Below are positions 5,740-7,118 of a stretch of DNA of 7,118 bases, piece after piece. Under the pieces are notes generated by a model. That model did not search any database. It was not told the origin of the DNA and saw only the letters and a program-made list of their open reading frames with translations. Position numbers and translations under genes: made by a program. How positions within the stretch are numbered: position 1 is the stretch's first letter; every line of letters starts with the position of its first letter. The DNA is from Candidatus Hydrogenedentota bacterium (lineage in GTDB: Bacteria > Hydrogenedentota > Hydrogenedentia > Hydrogenedentales > CAITNO01), in the NCBI GenBank assembly GCA_023145975.1, contig JAGLCZ010000192.1, positions 1-7,118 on the forward strand, written 5' to 3'.

Positions 5740-7118
5740 ATGTATTTCAAACAAATATCCTTGAATGGATTCAAATCCTTTGCCGACCCAACCCTGGTAA
5801 AATTTGACTTGGGAATTACGGCGATTGTAGGTCCAAACGGATGTGGCAAAAGCAATATCCTGGACGCTCTACGATGGGCGTTGGGCGAGCAAAGTGCCAA
5901 GACCCTGCGTGGTACACATATGCAGGATGTCATATTTAATGGCAGCGGTGGTCGTCCACCCACAGGTATGGCCGAGGTATCTCTTACTTTCGATAATGCG
6001 GATGGTCAATTACCTGTAGACTTCAGCGAAGTTGAAATAACTCGCAGAATCTATCGTTCCGGTGAAAGCGAATATCTTATGAATAAGGCTGCCTGTCGTC
6101 TACGCGACATACAGGAATTGTTCATGGATACCGGAATTGGAACAAGTGCCTATTCGTTAATTGGACAAGGGAAGATTGATATGATCCTCAGCAGCAAGCC
6201 AGAGGATCGGCGCTACCTACTCGAAGAGGCGGCTGGTATCATCAAATACAAGGCTCGAAAGCGCGTTGCCATGCGCAAACTAGAATCTGCCGATCAGAAT
6301 ATGCTTCGTTTGAATGATATTATTGCAGAAGTAGACCGTCAAATGCGCTCACTCAAACGACAGGTAAACGCCGCTATCCGGCACCGTGAATATACGCAAG
6401 AACTGCGCACATTGGAAATACGGAATTCCTGGTTGAAATTCAATGAATTAAGTGGTCATGTAACAGATTTAAAGGACCGCCTTAAAAGTGCGGCTGATTC
6501 CTATCAAGAGCTGACAACAAAGACCTCCCGACAAGAAGCGGAACTTGAAACAATTAATCTTAAACGCATCGAATTGGACAAAATATTATCTGAAAGACGT
6601 AATAAAGAACATGCTGCTGCCACTGAAATGGAACGACTGGAAAGCAAGATTGCATTATTAAACAAAGAAATTGAATTTGCTCGATCACGTCGCAAGGAGG
6701 CACTTGAGGCACGGGAAGAAGTTTTGGGACAGGCGGCGACTATGAAAAACGAAGTTGGCGCAGCCGATGAACAAGGCGATACTCTGGCCACCGATGTAGA
6801 AGCTTGCACCACCGAATTGGCAGAACGACAAGTAGAGCAAGAACAGGCAATACAACACCTCGTAGAAACTGAATCGCTTGTGGAAGAATTACGAGGGATG
6901 ACGCTTGAATCGGTAAATACACGAAATCGTGCACAAACTGAACTGGAAACCATGGCGGTAAATATTGCAAATGTACAAACCCAAATAGAAGCCCTTCTCG
7001 AAGAACGAGATAATCTAAAAAACCGATTGGAAGAAGCAAATGGGCACGTCAAGAATGCATGCAGCGAAGAAAAAATAGAAAAAAAAGAACTGTCTAAAAT
7101 TTCACAACAACAAGACAG
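5740..7118 (+). CDS. smc: Chromosome segregation protein SMC, N-terminal part (cut by window end)
   Basis: The first 459 codons of a canonical bacterial SMC, open to the last base with no stop or frameshift; the family is usually about 1,100-1,200 residues. SMC dimers with ScpA and ScpB form the ATP-driven condensin that compacts and separates chromosomes on the nucleoid. The N-terminal head shows NGFKSFADPT (9-18), Walker A GPNGCGKSN (31-39, Lys37), LRWALGEQSAKTLRG (44-58) with the arginine-finger position Arg57, the Q-loop LIGQGKID (Gln143), and LSSKPEDRR and EEAAGIIKYK (150-171). From about residue 168 onward the sequence is rich in Glu, Lys, Arg, Leu and Ala, as expected for the long antiparallel coiled coil. 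The hinge, returning coil, signature motif and Walker B lie beyond the window. Cys35 replaces the Ser of the B. subtilis Walker A, a variant common in other phyla. MukB or Rad50 is excluded by the head motifs. Confidence 0.95.
   Translation, partial: MYFKQISLNGFKSFADPTLVKFDLGITAIVGPNGCGKSNILDALRWALGEQSAKTLRGTHMQDVIFNGSGGRPPTGMAEVSLTFDNADGQLPVDFSEVEITRRIYRSGESEYLMNKAACRLRDIQELFMDTGIGTSAYSLIGQGKIDMILSSKPEDRRYLLEEAAGIIKYKARKRVAMRKLESADQNMLRLNDIIAEVDRQMRSLKRQVNAAIRHREYTQELRTLEIRNSWLKFNELSGHVTDLKDRLKSAADSYQELTTKTSRQEAELETINLKRIELDKILSERRNKEHAAATEMERLESKIALLNKEIEFARSRRKEALEAREEVLGQAATMKNEVGAADEQGDTLATDVEACTTELAERQVEQEQAIQHLVETESLVEELRGMTLESVNTRNRAQTELETMAVNIANVQTQIEALLEERDNLKNRLEEANGHVKNACSEEKIEKKELSKISQQQD

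Noticed and set aside
6504..7052. Antisense open frame (182 codons) opposite smc, very rich in Ser, Arg and Cys
   Set aside because: That composition is what the reverse strand of a Glu/Lys/Leu-rich coiled coil yields. The smc frame is open and motif-rich throughout.
1..7118. Defence system, toxin-antitoxin pair, CRISPR, mobile element, tRNA or riboswitch
   Set aside because: I scanned both strands and the spacers and saw no repeats, paired small genes, transposase motifs, cloverleaf or recognisable riboswitch core.

Overview
This window holds five complete protein-coding genes and the 5' part of a sixth, all bacterial housekeeping or metabolic genes. I see no tRNA, rRNA, CRISPR array, insertion sequence, prophage or other mobile element. 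Base composition looks even, moderately AT-rich by eye, and codon use does not jump between genes. The gene set is a uroporphyrinogen-decarboxylase-like protein of the corrinoid methyltransferase type, a BshA-type bacillithiol glycosyltransferase, a class Ia DAHP synthase, PurU, YmdB and a canonical SMC. The SMC head carries GPNGCGKSN and LIGQGKID motifs. Together these suggest a bacterium outside the Proteobacteria and Bacillota, perhaps of the Planctomycetota-Verrucomicrobiota-Lentisphaerota-Kiritimatiellota kind. That placement rests on remembered family resemblance only and is low confidence.

Layout, left to right. Bases 1-140 hold a putative extended -10 promoter with inverted repeats. 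The URO-D-like gene (141-1226, +) converges on bshA (1236-2384, -) with a 9-base gap. A 311-base divergent spacer (2385-2695) carries candidate promoters for bshA and for the DAHP synthase gene. That gene (2696-3745, +) runs tail to tail into purU (minus strand, 3742-4593 by my preferred start), and the two share four bases including parts of both stop codons. A second divergent spacer (4594-4933) holds a well-formed purU promoter, an 18-base perfect palindrome just upstream of its -35, and a weaker candidate promoter for ymdB. Then ymdB (4934-5716) and smc (5740 to beyond the window end) lie in the same direction with a 23-base gap, probably as one operon.

Functionally the genes do not form one pathway. 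DAHP synthase opens the shikimate pathway. PurU releases formate from 10-formyl-tetrahydrofolate. BshA starts bacillithiol synthesis. YmdB is a metallophosphoesterase and SMC organises the chromosome. The URO-D-like protein may handle methyl groups on corrinoids, but its substrate cannot be read from sequence.

I did not find a convincing new system. The points most worth a second look are the altered metal-site loop of the URO-D-like protein, a residue suggesting tyrosine-type feedback in the DAHP synthase, the palindrome-promoter arrangement of purU with its corrected start, the fully convergent overlap of two core genes, and the ymdB-smc pairing.
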